From Glycomyces sp. YM15 (GTDB lineage: Bacteria; Actinomycetota; Actinomycetes; Mycobacteriales; Micromonosporaceae), in the NCBI RefSeq assembly GCF_016918015.1, contig NZ_JAERMK010000013.1, forward strand, positions 1 to 64,000: DNA of 64,000 nucleotides. Direction: 5' to 3'. Positions 17,507-30,779 of this stretch are shown one piece after another. The translations under genes and the position numbers were made by a program. A model generated the notes under the pieces. It worked only from the letters and a program-made list of their open reading frames with translations. It had not been told where the DNA came from and made no database searches. Numbering within the stretch: the stretch's first letter is position 1; each line of letters begins with the position of its first letter.

Positions 17507-17788
17507 CTAGCGGCGACGGCTCTTCCGGTCGTCCTTCTCGTGCCCGCGGAACGTGCGGGTGGGAGCGAACTCGCCGAGCTTGTGCCCGACCATGTTCTCC
17601 GTGACGTAGACCGGAACGTGCTTGCGGCCGTCGTGGACGCCGAAGGTCAACCCGATGAAGTCGGGAGTGATCGTCGAGCGGCGCGACCAGGTCTTGATGA
17701 CGTTCTTGCTCTTGGTCTCGATCGCAGCGTCCACCTTCTTCTGCAGGTGGTCGTCGACGAACGGCCCTTTCTTGAGGCTGCGAGCCAT
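17507..17788 (-). CDS. rpsS: 30S ribosomal protein S19
   Basis: 93 aa. [40 protein letters not shown] and [20 protein letters not shown] are diagnostic. It sits 3 bp after rplB. A 38-bp gap with an AT-rich patch precedes rplV. Confidence 0.98.
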   Translation of the reverse strand: MARSLKKGPFVDDHLQKKVDAAIETKSKNVIKTWSRRSTITPDFIGLTFGVHDGRKHVPVYVTENMVGHKLGEFAPTRTFRGHEKDDRKSRRR

Positions 17789-17791
17789 GGA

Positions 17792-18634
17792 CTACTTCCC
17801 CCGCTTCCGGTTGACGTTGCGACGACGGACGATGAGCCGGTCGTTCGGGTGGTTGCGCTTGCGGGTGCGGCCCTCGGGCTTGCCCTGCGGGTTCACCGGG
17901 TGGCGACCACCGGACGTACGGCCCTCGCCACCACCGTGCGGGTGGTCGACCGGGTTCATGACGACACCGCGGACGGTCGGGCGCCAGCCCTTCCAGCGCA
18001 TGCGGCCGGCCTTGCCCCAGTTGATGTTGCCCTGCTCGGCGTTGCCGACTTCACCGACGGTGCCGCGGCAGGTGACCTGGACCAGGCGGATCTCACCGGA
18101 GGGCATGCGCAGGTGCGCGTACTTGCCTTCACGGGCGAGCAGCTGGATCGAGGCGCCCGCGGAGCGGCCCAGAGCGGCGCCGCCGCCGGGCTTGAGCTCC
18201 ACCGCGTGGATCGTGGTACCGACCGGAATGTGACGCAGCTCCAGCGAGTTGCCGGGCTTGATGTCGGCCTCCGGGCCGTTCTCGACCACGTCACCCTGCT
18301 TGATCCCCTTGGGGGCCAGGATGTAGCGCTTCTCGCCGTCCGCGTAGTGCAGGAGGGCGATGTTCGCGGTGCGGTTGGGGTCGTACTCGATGTGCGCGAC
18401 CTTCGCCGGCACGCCGTCCTTGTCGTGGCGACGGAAGTCGATCACGCGGTAACGGCGCTTGTGGCCGCCGCCGCGGTGACGGGTCGAGATCTTGCCCGAG
18501 TTGTTGCGCCCGCCGGTCTTGGTGATCGGACGGAGCAGCGACTTCTCGGGGGTCGAACGGGTGATCTCGGCGAAGTCGGAGACGCTGGAGCCACGACGCC
18601 CGGGCGTCGTCGGCTTGTACTTGCGAATAGCCAT
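17792..18634 (-). CDS. rplB: 50S ribosomal protein L2
   Basis: 280 aa, close to the peptidyl transferase centre. [20 protein letters not shown] opens the protein; the C-terminal loop [20 protein letters not shown] contains the conserved His needed for activity. A 12-bp gap separates it from rplW. Confidence 0.98.
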   Translation of the reverse strand: MAIRKYKPTTPGRRGSSVSDFAEITRSTPEKSLLRPITKTGGRNNSGKISTRHRGGGHKRRYRVIDFRRHDKDGVPAKVAHIEYDPNRTANIALLHYADGEKRYILAPKGIKQGDVVENGPEADIKPGNSLELRHIPVGTTIHAVELKPGGGAALGRSAGASIQLLAREGKYAHLRMPSGEIRLVQVTCRGTVGEVGNAEQGNINWGKAGRMRWKGWRPTVRGVVMNPVDHPHGGGEGRTSGGRHPVNPQGKPEGRTRKRNHPNDRLIVRRRNVNRKRGK

Positions 18635-18646
18635 TTCTTCTAGCTC

Positions 18647-18961
18647 CTACGAGATCTGTCCGCCGAAGATCTCACCCAGGCGACCGGGGTCGCCTTCCAC
18701 GGTGACGATCGCGTGCTTGACACTCTTGCGCTGTCCCCAGCCGGTACGGGTGCGCTTGCGCTTGCCCGAGCGGTTCAGGGTGTTGACGCTCTTGACGTCC
18801 ACGTCGAAGATCTGCTTGATGGCGATCTTGATGTGGCTCTTGTTGGCGCGCGGGTCGACCTCGAAGGTGTACTTGCCCTCGCCGAGGAGGGTGTAGGTCT
18901 TCTCCGAGATGACCGGCTTGATGATGATGTCGCGCGGGTCGGCGACGGTCACTTCGCTCAC
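18647..18961 (-). CDS. rplW: 50S ribosomal protein L23
   Basis: 104 aa, at the peptide exit where signal recognition particle and trigger factor bind. [20 protein letters not shown] and [20 protein letters not shown] identify it. The GTG start overlaps the rplD stop by 4 bp. Confidence 0.98.
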   Translation of the reverse strand: MSEVTVADPRDIIIKPVISEKTYTLLGEGKYTFEVDPRANKSHIKIAIKQIFDVDVKSVNTLNRSGKRKRTRTGWGQRKSVKHAIVTVEGDPGRLGEIFGGQIS

Positions 18962-19608
18962 GCCGCGACCTCCTGCTCAGTCCGGTCAGCGATGAACGCC
19001 TCGATGGCGGCCTCGCTGAACACGATGTCCTCGTTGTTGAGCACGTCGTAGGTGTTGACCTGGCCCCAGTCGAGCAGGTGCACCTCGGGCAGGTTCCGCA
19101 GGCTCAGGGCCGCGGTCTGCTCGTCGCGCGTGAGGACCACCAGGACCTTGGAGGACTCGGTGATCGCGGCCAGAGCGGCCTGCGCGGTCTTCGTCTTGGG
19201 CGATTCGCCCTCGACGAAGGCGTCGATGACGTGCACGTTCTCGCCGCGGACCCGGTCGGTGAGGGCACCCGCGAGAGCGGCGGCCTTCATCTTCTTGGGG
19301 GTCCGCTCGGCGAACGACCGCGGCTGGGGGCCGTGGACGACGCCGCCGCCGTTGAACTGCGGCGCGCGGATCGAGCCCTGGCGGGCGCGGCCGGTGCCCT
19401 TCTGGCGGTACGGCTTCTTGCCGCCGCCGCGGACTTCGCCACGGGTCTTGGTCTTGGCCGAACCCGTGCGGGCGGCGGCCAGCTGCGCCGTGACGACCTG
19501 GTGCATGAGCGGGATGTTCGGCTCGACGTCGAAGATCGACGCCGGGAGCTCGATGGTCTTCCCGGTCTCAGCGCCAGAGGCGTTCTTGACGTTGATTTCG
19601 AGGCTCAT
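18958..19608 (-). CDS. rplD: 50S ribosomal protein L4
   Basis: 216 aa. The exit-tunnel loop reads [20 protein letters not shown] then [23 protein letters not shown] 19608 is fixed by the usual L4 start ([12 protein letters not shown]) and by the rplC stop 2 bp upstream. In enterobacteria L4 represses its own operon; no such leader is evident here. Confidence 0.98.
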   Translation of the reverse strand: MSLEINVKNASGAETGKTIELPASIFDVEPNIPLMHQVVTAQLAAARTGSAKTKTRGEVRGGGKKPYRQKGTGRARQGSIRAPQFNGGGVVHGPQPRSFAERTPKKMKAAALAGALTDRVRGENVHVIDAFVEGESPKTKTAQAALAAITESSKVLVVLTRDEQTAALSLRNLPEVHLLDWGQVNTYDVLNNEDIVFSEAAIEAFIADRTEQEVAA

Positions 19609-19610
19609 GG

Positions 19611-20258
19611 TTATGCCACCTGCTTGACTGCCGTGCGGACGAGCACCAGGCCGTTCTTCGGCCCGGGGACGGCGCCCACGATGAGCAGCAGACCGCGCTC
19701 GGCGTCGACCGCCTGGATGCGCAGGTTCTGCGTGGTGTGTCGGGAGTGACCCATCCGGCCGGCCATGCGCATGCCCTTGAAGACGCGGCCCGGGGTGGCG
19801 CAGCCACCGATCGAACCGGGGGCGCGGTGGACCTTGTGCGCACCGTGGCTGGCGGGGAGACCGCCGAAGCCGTGGCGCTTCATGACGCCGGCGAAGCCCT
19901 TGCCCTTGGTGGTGCCGGTGACGTCCACGAGCTGACCGGATTCGAAGATGGTGGCTTCGACGGTCTGGCCGAGGTCGTAGTCGGCGGCGTCCGAGGTGCG
20001 CAGTTCGACGAGGTGGCGACGCGGAGCGACACCGGCCTTCTCGAAGTGGCCCTGGAGCGGCTTGGTCACGTTCTTGAGTTTGATGTCGCCGAAGCCCAGC
20101 TGGACGGCTGCGTAGCCGTCGACGTCGGGCTTGCGAACCTGGGTGACCACGTTCGGGCCGGCCTGCACCACAGTGACCGGAACGGCGCGGCCGTTCTCGT
20201 CCCAAACCTGGGTCATGCCGAGCTTGGTGCCCAGGATTCCCTTGATCTGCCTGTCCAT
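19611..20258 (-). CDS. rplC: 50S ribosomal protein L3
   Basis: 215 aa. [20 protein letters not shown] at the start, [20 protein letters not shown] and the central-extension tip [20 protein letters not shown] mark it. The tip reaches the A-loop and is a tiamulin/linezolid resistance site; the sequence there looks ordinary. Confidence 0.98.
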   Translation of the reverse strand: MDRQIKGILGTKLGMTQVWDENGRAVPVTVVQAGPNVVTQVRKPDVDGYAAVQLGFGDIKLKNVTKPLQGHFEKAGVAPRRHLVELRTSDAADYDLGQTVEATIFESGQLVDVTGTTKGKGFAGVMKRHGFGGLPASHGAHKVHRAPGSIGGCATPGRVFKGMRMAGRMGHSRHTTQNLRIQAVDAERGLLLIVGAVPGPKNGLVLVRTAVKQVA

Positions 20259-20265
20259 TGGTCCC

Positions 20266-20574
20266 CTACAGCTTGATCTCGATGTCGACGCCGGCCGGGA
20301 GGTCAAGGCGCATCAACGAGTCGACCGTCTTCGGGGTCGGGTCGAGAATGTCGATGAGGCGCTTGTGCGTGCGCATCTCGAAGTGCTCGCGCGAGTCCTT
20401 GTACTTGTGCGGCGACCGGATCACGCAGAAGCGGTTGATCTCAGTCGGCAGCGGCACCGGCCCGGAGATGGCAGCACCGGTTCGGGTGACCGTCTCCACG
20501 ATCTTGCGGGCCGAGGAGTCCACGACCTCGTGGTCGTAGGCTTTCAGCCTGATGCGGATCTTCTGTCCCGCCAT
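20266..20574 (-). CDS. rpsJ: 30S ribosomal protein S10 (NusE)
   Basis: 102 aa, first gene of the S10 operon. It begins [20 protein letters not shown] and has [20 protein letters not shown]. Besides its ribosomal role S10 pairs with NusB and NusG in antitermination. ATG 20574 matches the family start; upstream in-frame codons belong to the leader. Confidence 0.98.
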   Translation of the reverse strand: MAGQKIRIRLKAYDHEVVDSSARKIVETVTRTGAAISGPVPLPTEINRFCVIRSPHKYKDSREHFEMRTHKRLIDILDPTPKTVDSLMRLDLPAGVDIEIKL

Positions 20575-20820
20575 GATTCCTAACCTAACGTAAATTGGCT
20601 GTTCAGACCGCTCCACGCGGTCGGGCGTGTCGCGAGTTTGAGACTTGCTCGGGGCACAGTGGTCCCCCTTGCCGGTCTCTTTGGCTCGCCCGCCTGCCCG
20701 TCATGAAACGGTCCCTCTCAGCACGGTTAAGTGCCTACTCGGGCCCGCGGGCCGGGCGTGAGCACCGGAGTCCTTCGCAGTGCACAGCACTGGGGACGCC
20801 GGAGCGTACGCAACCTGAAT

Positions 20821-20850
20821 ATTATGCCTGCTCCCCCATTCGCCCAGCAA
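20821..20850 (-). promoter_or_regulatory. candidate promoter of the S10 operon
   Basis: The minus strand carries TTGCTG (20850-20845), an 18-bp spacer and CATAAT (20826-20821), inside the only clearly AT-rich patch of the 432-bp interval. Transcription from near 20814 would give a leader of about 240 nt before rpsJ. The leader and the segment up to 20963 hold no gene that I can support. Confidence 0.55.
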
Positions 20851-20963
20851 GCTGGGGTCGGGCAACAGTGGGACAGGTTACGCGTGTGCGGTTGGTCAGC
20901 GCCTCGAGCGCCGGATCGGAGGAGGCCCTCGGTCACGGTGCGCTCTATATGAGACGCAAGTAA

Positions 20964-20998
20964 ACCGGGGTGACCCAACGGATGTGGGTCACCCCGGT
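20964..20998 (-). terminator. terminator after tuf
   Basis: ACCGGGGTGACCC and its exact complement form a 13-bp stem around a 9-nt loop, 8 bp past the tuf stop codon. Confidence 0.85.
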
Positions 20999-21006
20999 GT
21001 GCGGTC

Positions 21007-22200
21007 TTACTTGAGGACCTTGGTGACGCGGCCGGAGCCGACCGTGCGGCCACCCTCGCGGATCGCGAAGAGCAGGCCCTCGTCCATGGCGATGGGCTGG
21101 ATGAGCTCCACCTTCATGTCGGTGTTGTCACCCGGCATGACCATCTCGGTGCCCTCGGGGAGGGTCACGACGCCGGTCACGTCGGTGGTCCGGAAGTAGA
21201 ACTGCGGACGGTAGTTGTTGAAGAACGGCGTGTGACGGCCGCCTTCGTCCTTCGAAAGGATGTAGACCGCGGCCTCGAAGTCGGTGTGCGGCGTGGTGGT
21301 CTTCGGCTTGACGACGACCATGCCGCGCTCGACCTCTTCGCGCTTGGTGCCGCGGAGCAGGAGGCCCACGTTCTCACCGGCGCGCGCGTCGTCGAGGGTC
21401 TTGCGGAACATCTCGATGGCGGTGACCTTGGTCTGGATCGCGCCCTCGCGGATGCCGACGATCTCGACTTCCTCGTTGGGGAGGAGCACACCGCGCTCCA
21501 CACGACCGGTCACGACGGTGCCGCGGCCGGTGATGGTGAAGACGTCCTCGATCGGCATGAGGAACGGCAGGTCGGTCGCGCGCTCCGGCTCCGGGACCGA
21601 GTCGTCGACGGCCTGCATGAGCTCGGCCACGGCGTCGACCCACTTCTGCTCGCCCTCGAGGGCGCCCAGCGCGGAGACCTGCACGACAGGAGCGTCGTCG
21701 CCCGGGAAGCCCTGGTCGGACAGCAGCTCACGGACCTCCATCTCGACGAGCTCGAGGATTTCCTCGTCGTCGACCATGTCGGACTTGTTGAGCGCCACGA
21801 CGACGTAAGGAACGCCGACCTGGCGGGCGAGCAGGACGTGCTCGCGGGTCTGCGGCATGGGGCCGTCAGCGGCGGACACGACCAGGATCGCGCCGTCCAT
21901 CTGGGCGGCACCGGTGATCATGTTCTTGATGTAGTCGGCGTGGCCGGGGCAGTCGACGTGCGCGTAGTGACGCGACTCGGTCTGGTACTCGACGTGCGAG
22001 ATCGAGATCGTGATACCGCGCTGGCGCTCCTCGGGAGCGTTGTCGATCTCGTCGAACGGCGTGTACGGGTTCAGGTCCGGGTACTTGTCGTGCAGGACCT
22101 TGGTGATCGCCGCGGTGAGCGTGGTCTTGCCGTGGTCGACGTGACCCAGCGTGCCGATGTTGACGTGCGGCTTGGTCCGCTCGAACTTTGCCTTTGCCAC
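21007..22200 (-). CDS. tuf: elongation factor Tu
   Basis: 397 aa. The G-domain motifs are GHVDHGKTT (G1), [10 protein letters not shown] region with the switch I Thr, DCPGHADY (G3), NKSD (G4) and SAL (G5). Domains II and III follow ([26 protein letters not shown] at the C-terminus). It delivers aminoacyl-tRNA to the ribosome. It lies downstream of fusA, but a hairpin separates the two, so it probably also has its own promoter. It is a known target of Doc toxins, one of which is encoded at 51568. Confidence 0.98.
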   Translation of the reverse strand: MAKAKFERTKPHVNIGTLGHVDHGKTTLTAAITKVLHDKYPDLNPYTPFDEIDNAPEERQRGITISISHVEYQTESRHYAHVDCPGHADYIKNMITGAAQMDGAILVVSAADGPMPQTREHVLLARQVGVPYVVVALNKSDMVDDEEILELVEMEVRELLSDQGFPGDDAPVVQVSALGALEGEQKWVDAVAELMQAVDDSVPEPERATDLPFLMPIEDVFTITGRGTVVTGRVERGVLLPNEEVEIVGIREGAIQTKVTAIEMFRKTLDDARAGENVGLLLRGTKREEVERGMVVVKPKTTTPHTDFEAAVYILSKDEGGRHTPFFNNYRPQFYFRTTDVTGVVTLPEGTEMVMPGDNTDMKVELIQPIAMDEGLLFAIREGGRTVGSGRVTKVLK

Positions 22201-22298
22201 TTCGTCCTCCTGTGGACTGGTTAAATCTGGTTTGACTTATCTGACCTATTGCGTCGCTTTGGAACTCAGCGCCTCTGCTGGCAACAGGTGGTCAGCGC
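22201..22298 (-). promoter_or_regulatory. tuf leader/promoter region
   Basis: This AT-richer spacer follows the fusA terminator. Minus-strand TTCCAA, a 17-bp spacer and GATAAG is the best promoter-like pair but not strong. AGGAGGAC just before the tuf ATG is a strong ribosome binding site. Confidence 0.35.
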
Positions 22299-22322
22299 CG
22301 GGCGCCCAGGCTTGGGCGCCCG
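22299..22322 (-). terminator. hairpin after fusA
   Basis: CGGGCGCCCA and its exact complement form a 10-bp stem with a 4-nt loop, 6 bp past the fusA stop codon. It suggests that part of str-operon transcription ends before tuf. Confidence 0.7.
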
Positions 22323-22328
22323 AAACGC

Positions 22329-24434
22329 TTACTCGCCTGTCGCCTTGGCGATGATCTCCTTGGCGACGTTCGCCGGGACTTCGGCGTAGGTGTCGAACTG
22401 CATCGAGTAGTTCGCACGCCCGGCCGTCTTCGACCGCAGGTCGCCGACGTAACCGAACATCTCCGACAGCGGAACGACGGCTTTGACCGTACGGTCGTTG
22501 CCGCGCTCGCCCATCTCCTGGACCATGCCGCGACGGGAGTTGATGTCGCCGATGACGTCGCCCATGTTGTCCTCGGGGCAGATGACCTCCACGGACATCA
22601 TCGGCTCGAGGATCACGGGGCGCGCCCGCTTGGCGGCTTCCTTGAGCGCCATGCGACCGGCGATCTTGAACGCCATTTCCGAGGAGTCGACCTCGTGGTA
22701 CTGACCGTCGATCAGTTCCATCTTGACGCCGACCAGCGGGTAGCCCGCCAGGACGCCGTCCTCGAGCGCGGACTCCGCGCCGGCCTTGACCGACGGGATG
22801 TACTCGCGCGGGATGCGGCCACCGGTGATCTTGTCGTCGAAGGCGAAGATCTCGTCCTCGTTCGACTTCATCTCCAGCGGTTCGAGGTTGACGAGCACGC
22901 GCGCGAACTGACCGGAACCACCGGTCTGCTTCTTGTGCAGGTACTCGACCTTCTCGATCCGCTGGGTGACCGTCTCGCGGTAGGCCACCTGCGGCTTGCC
23001 GATGTTGGCCTCGACGTTGAACTCCCGCTTCATGCGGTCGACCAGGATGTCGAGGTGCAGCTCGCCCATGCCCGAGATGATCGTCTGGCCGGAGTCCTCG
23101 TCGGTCTTGACCCGGAAGGTCGGGTCCTCTTCGGCGAGGCGCTGGATGGCGGTGGCCAGCTTGTCCTGGTCGGCCTTCGACTTGGGCTCGATGGCCACGT
23201 CGATGACCGGCTCGGGGAAGATCATCGACTCCAGGATCACCTGGTTGCTCGAGTCGCTGAGCGTGTCACCGGTGGTGGTGGCCTTGAGGCCCTGCACCGC
23301 GATGATGTCGCCGGCCTGCGCCTCCGAGCGCTCTTCGCGCTTGTTGGCGTGCATCTGGTAGATCTTGCCGACGCGCTCCTTGCGGCCCTTGGTCGAGTTG
23401 ATGACCTGGGTGCCGGTGGTGACCGTGCCCGAGTAGATCCGGACGTAGGTCAGGCGGCCGAGGTGCTTGTCGGTCTGGATCTTGAAGGCCAGACCGGCGA
23501 AGGGCTCCTCGACGTCCGCGTGACGCTCGGCGGGGGTCTCGTTGTCGGTGAGGGTCCCCTGGATCGCCGGGATGTCGAGCGGGCTCGGCAGGTAGTCCAC
23601 GACCGCGTCGAGCAGGGGCTGAACGCCCTTGTTCTTGAACGCGGTGCCGCAGAGCACCGGGTTGATCTGGTTGGCGATCGTGGCCTTGCGGATCGCGGCC
23701 TTGATCTCGGCGGTCGTGATCTCCTCGCCGGAGAGGAACTTCTCCGCGAACTCGTCCTCGACGTCCGAGAGGGTCTCCAGGAGCTTCTCGCGGTACTCCT
23801 CGGCCTGGTCGGCCAGGTCCGCGGGGATCTCCTCGACCGTGTACTCCTCGCCCAGACCGGTCTCGCCGCGCCACACCTTGGCGTGCATCTCGACCAGGTC
23901 GACGACGCCGATGAAGTCGGCCTCGTTCCCGATCGGGAGCTGGATCACCGCGGTGTTGGAGTTGAGGCGGTCCTGCATCATCTCGACGCAGCGGAAGAAG
24001 TTCGCACCGGTGCGGTCCAGCTTGTTGACGAAGCACATACGCGGAACGTCGTACTTGTTCGCCTGGCGCCAGACGTTCTCGGTCTGCGGCTCGACGCCCG
24101 CGACACCGTCGTAGACGGCGATGGCGGAGTCGAGGACGCGGAGCGAGCGCTCCACCTCGACGGTGAAGTCGACGTGGCCGGGCGTGTCGATGATCTGGAT
24201 GATGTGGTCGTCCCACTCGCACTTGGTAGCGGCGGAGGTGATGGTGATACCACGCTCCTGCTCCTGCTCCATCCAGTCCATGGTCGCGGCGCCGTCGTGG
24301 ACCTCACCGATCTTGTGCGACACGCCCGTGTAGTACAGGATGCGCTCGGTGGTGGTCGTCTTGCCGGCGTCGATGTGGGCCATGATGCCGATGTTGCGGA
24401 GCTTGGCGAGCGCCGCGTTAGCTTTGTTAGCCAC
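22329..24434 (-). CDS. fusA: elongation factor G
   Basis: 701 aa translocase. G motifs are [19 protein letters not shown], the GITITSAAT switch [17 protein letters not shown] and a G5 region near residue 260; domain IV has the conserved [10 protein letters not shown] region and [19 protein letters not shown] is visible. Length and order are normal. It is third in rpsL-rpsG-fusA, 21 bp after rpsG. Confidence 0.98.
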   Translation of the reverse strand: MANKANAALAKLRNIGIMAHIDAGKTTTTERILYYTGVSHKIGEVHDGAATMDWMEQEQERGITITSAATKCEWDDHIIQIIDTPGHVDFTVEVERSLRVLDSAIAVYDGVAGVEPQTENVWRQANKYDVPRMCFVNKLDRTGANFFRCVEMMQDRLNSNTAVIQLPIGNEADFIGVVDLVEMHAKVWRGETGLGEEYTVEEIPADLADQAEEYREKLLETLSDVEDEFAEKFLSGEEITTAEIKAAIRKATIANQINPVLCGTAFKNKGVQPLLDAVVDYLPSPLDIPAIQGTLTDNETPAERHADVEEPFAGLAFKIQTDKHLGRLTYVRIYSGTVTTGTQVINSTKGRKERVGKIYQMHANKREERSEAQAGDIIAVQGLKATTTGDTLSDSSNQVILESMIFPEPVIDVAIEPKSKADQDKLATAIQRLAEEDPTFRVKTDEDSGQTIISGMGELHLDILVDRMKREFNVEANIGKPQVAYRETVTQRIEKVEYLHKKQTGGSGQFARVLVNLEPLEMKSNEDEIFAFDDKITGGRIPREYIPSVKAGAESALEDGVLAGYPLVGVKMELIDGQYHEVDSSEMAFKIAGRMALKEAAKRARPVILEPMMSVEVICPEDNMGDVIGDINSRRGMVQEMGERGNDRTVKAVVPLSEMFGYVGDLRSKTAGRANYSMQFDTYAEVPANVAKEIIAKATGE

Positions 24435-24455
24435 GATCTCTCAGTCTCTCTGCGA

Positions 24456-24926
24456 CTACCAGCGGTAGTGCGCGAATGCCTTGTTGGAATCGGCCATCTT
24501 GTGCGTGTCCTCGCGCTTCTTGACCGCTGCGCCGAGGCCGTTCGAAGCGTCCAGGATCTCGTTCGTGAGACGCTCGACCATGCTCTTCTCGCGGCGGTCG
24601 CGGGCGTAGCCGACGAGCCAGCGCAGGCCCAGGGTCGTGGCGCGCTGCGGGCGCACGTCGACCGGGACCTGGTAGGTGGCGCCACCGACGCGGCGGGAGC
24701 GGACCTCGAGGGTCGGCTTCACGTTGTCGAGCGCGCGCTTGAGGATGACCACGGGGTCCGAGTCCGCCTTCTTGCGGCAGTTCTCGAGGGCTTCGTAGAC
24801 GATGCGCTCGGCGAGGCGGCGCTTGCCGTCCTTGAGGACCTTGTTGATGAGCTGGGTGACGAGCACCGAGTTGTAGACCGGGTCGGCGGTAAGCGGCCGG
24901 CGCGGCGCGGGACCTTTACGCGGCAT
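24456..24926 (-). CDS. rpsG: 30S ribosomal protein S7
   Basis: 156 aa, organises the 3' domain of 16S r[23 protein letters not shown] and [20 protein letters not shown] are diagnostic, and the C-terminus [15 protein letters not shown] is intact. It starts 3 bp after rpsL. Confidence 0.98.
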   Translation of the reverse strand: MPRKGPAPRRPLTADPVYNSVLVTQLINKVLKDGKRRLAERIVYEALENCRKKADSDPVVILKRALDNVKPTLEVRSRRVGGATYQVPVDVRPQRATTLGLRWLVGYARDRREKSMVERLTNEILDASNGLGAAVKKREDTHKMADSNKAFAHYRW

Positions 24927-24929
24927 GGC

Positions 24930-25301
24930 TTACTTCTCCTTCTTCGCGCCGTAGCGGCTGCGGGCCTGCTTGCGGTCGCGGACACCCTGGGTGTCGAGCG
25001 CGCCGCGGATGATCTTGTAGCGGACACCGGGGAGGTCGCGGACACGACCGCCGCGGACCAGCACGATGGAGTGCTCCTGGAGGTTGTGGCCGACACCCGG
25101 AATGTAGGCGGTGACCTCGGTGCCGTTCATGAGGCGCACACGGGCGACCTTGCGCATGGCCGAGTTCGGCTTCTTGGGCGTGGTGGTGTACACACGCGTG
25201 CACACGCCGCGAGCCTGCGGGCTGCCCTTCAGCGCGGGCGTCTTGGTTTTGCTGGTCTTGACCTTGCGGCCGTTGCGGACCAGCTGCTGGATGGTTGGCA
25301 C
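24930..25301 (-). CDS. rpsL: 30S ribosomal protein S12, natural Arg-88
   Basis: 123 aa decoding-site protein. The streptomycin loops are [17 protein letters not shown] (Lys-43 present) and [15 protein letters not shown]. In the second loop residue 88 is Arg (codon CGC), where Mycobacterium and Streptomyces normally have Lys. Lys88Arg is an established streptomycin-resistance substitution. Otherwise the protein is ordinary. It heads the str operon, 409 nt downstream of a strong candidate promoter. Confidence 0.97.
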   Translation of the reverse strand: MPTIQQLVRNGRKVKTSKTKTPALKGSPQARGVCTRVYTTTPKKPNSAMRKVARVRLMNGTEVTAYIPGVGHNLQEHSIVLVRGGRVRDLPGVRYKIIRGALDTQGVRDRKQARSRYGAKKEK

Positions 25302-25957
25302 TGAGGCGAACCCCTCTCAACAGTCGACGGTTGCGTATTCCTGACAATGCGACGTCACCTGTTCACCCGCGCGCTCGAACCTTGGCCGTATAACGGCCCA
25401 GCTCAACGGCGTGGGTTCCCGTCCCCCGCGTTCGGGCGTGTCGCGTCTCTCCGGACCCTAACCGGCAACAGCGGCAGACCAAGGTCGACCATCGTGCAGG
25501 TTCAGACGCGTTCGCGAACGAATCCGATAGGACCGGCGAGAAAGCCGAGTTCACGAAGCCCCCAGTGCGAAGGATGCGTGCCGGTGACGCCAGCCGACGG
25601 GATCAGATCCCGCCATCTTGCAGGCACGCAACCTGGCCTGGCTCTCACGGGGACCGAGCTGCCGGAGTCGACAGGGCCACCATGCCGCTCAAAGCGGTGT
25701 CCAGGCGCAAGGGAGAAGCCTACCTAGCCTAACGAACAAGGTCAAAGCCGTTTTCGACCCGCAAGGCATCCGTGTTCAGTGTCACGGAGCTTGGGGCGAG
25801 TTCCAGTGCTCGGTTCGGCGAACCTCGCCGCGCTCTGGGGTTGACCTGTTCGTTCGGTGCGGTAGACACACCGTGGCCTATATTAGCTCGCGATGCGGGA
25901 CGGATCCGCGCGGGATGCCCCTTGGGAGGCGCTGTTCACCAGCAGTTCCCCGAGTCG
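25302..25957. other. str operon leader and gene-free interval
   Basis: No gene is supported. 25302-25710 would be the long rpsL leader RNA; the promoter is at 25717-25745. Beyond it, an AT-rich patch GGCCTATATTAGC at about 25876-25888 could be a second promoter element, on either strand, but has no proper -35. Confidence 0.45.
25717..25745 (-). promoter_or_regulatory. promoter of the rpsL-rpsG-fusA operon
   Basis: Minus-strand TTGACC (25745-25740), a 17-bp spacer and TAGGCT (25722-25717): a near-ideal actinobacterial primary-sigma promoter. Start of transcription is expected near 25710. Confidence 0.75.
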
Positions 25958-26320
25958 TCAGAGCGAAACCGCGACGCCGCCGCCGTAGCTCGCATCGCCG
26001 GCCGCGCGGGCGAGCGCGATCACCCAGACGAGCAGGGCCGCCACGATCACCGCGGCGGCGATCCCGATGGCGGTCCAGGAGAGCCGCCGGATCACCGGCA
26101 GCCGCGAGGCGCCGAGCAGGAACCCTTCGGAGGCACGGATATCGGCCTCGGCCTGGCGCGCGAGCAACAAGGCGATGAGTGCCGGAATCGCACCGCCCAC
26201 AAAGGGCGACAAGGCGACCCCGACGCTCGCGAGCAGCCGCGCCGCCACGACTTTGGTGGACTCCACCGGCTCCGGATCATCCGGATGCCGGACCCCGAGA
26301 ACCCGCTGCACCTCAACCAC
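25958..26320 (-). CDS. small membrane protein of unknown function
   Basis: 120 aa with two hydrophobic segments (VALSPFVGGAIPALIALLLA, about 35-54, and AIGIAAAVIVAALLVWVIAL) joined by a basic loop containing EADIRASEGFLLGASRLPVI. Small two-helix proteins of this sort are found between rpoC and rpsL in other actinobacteria, as far as I recall; no function is known to me. The GTG start at 26320 has AGGAT about 7 nt upstream. It is separated from rpsL by 650 bp, so it is probably its own unit. Confidence 0.65.
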   Translation of the reverse strand: MVEVQRVLGVRHPDDPEPVESTKVVAARLLASVGVALSPFVGGAIPALIALLLARQAEADIRASEGFLLGASRLPVIRRLSWTAIGIAAAVIVAALLVWVIALARAAGDASYGGGVAVSL

Positions 26321-26535
26321 CCGCCCATCCTATTGCGGTTGACCCGCCTCGACCGGCGGGGGAACATCACCGCACGGCGAACCGCCCATGCGAAGCGGAA
26401 CTCGGCGAGCACTGCCGAGCCGCGGTGGAGGAGTGGTGCGCCTCCGAGGACGCTGCTCTCTGGGATTCGATCAGCGGCGACGGCATCGAAGACGAGCCCG
26501 AATGGGCCGCCCGGCTTCCCGCACCGGACGACGAA

Positions 26536-26560
26536 AGCGGCGGCGCTTCGCGCCGCCGCT
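26536..26560 (+). terminator. hairpin at the end of the orphan plus-strand frame
   Basis: AGCGGCGGCGC (26536-26546), loop TTC, and the exact complement (26550-26560): an 11-bp stem. It could equally act on minus-strand transcripts leaving rpoC. Confidence 0.5.
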
Positions 26561-26708
26561 GAGAAGATGTCATGGGTGCCAATCCGCCGCCAGACGACAT
26601 GGGGCTCGCCTGCGACTTCTCCGCCTCCATACGACCAGGTCGCGCGCCCGTCAGGAGCCCAGGTCAGTTCGAATACACCAGGAGCCGCTTGCTTGCCTTC
26701 GCAAGACG

Positions 26709-26756
26709 CCGGTGGGGGGGGGGGGGGGGGGGGGCCCCGCCCCCCCCCCCCACCGG
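26709..26756 (-). terminator. homopolymer G/C hairpin after rpoC
   Basis: CCGGT followed by 21 G (26714-26734), then CCCCG, 12 C (26740-26751) and ACCGG. CCGGT plus 12 G pairs with 12 C plus ACCGG, a 17-bp stem 37 bp past the rpoC stop codon. The position suits an rpoC terminator, but the homopolymer length may be uncertain. Confidence 0.6.
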
Positions 26757-26793
26757 TTTCTTCATGCCGTCGGGAATCGGCAGGTTGTTGCTT

Positions 26794-30684
<3,891 letters not shown>

Positions 30685-30779
30685 TGAACTCTTCCCCTTG
30701 ATGGTTCTTAAGGATTGGATGAGACGTTGGCGGGAGCGGGCGGCTCTTGCAGATCGGTGCCACCCGCTCTCACTCGACG

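Larger units (their letters stand above)
26321..26793. other. interval between small membrane gene and rpoC
   Basis: No complete gene. A plus-strand frame ending at TGA 26560-26562 reads naturally for about 45 residues (CASEDAALWDSISGDGIEDE onward) but has no sound start and may be a remnant. Its end coincides with an 11-bp perfect hairpin (26536-26560, loop TTC). Downstream is the 21-G homopolymer hairpin. Confidence 0.4.

Noticed and set aside
21007-22200. EF-Tu as a kirromycin-resistant variant because of TVGSG near the C-terminus
   Set aside because: Counting back from the C-terminus places the known site (Ala-375 in E. coli) in FAIREGG, which is unchanged; the Ser lies elsewhere.
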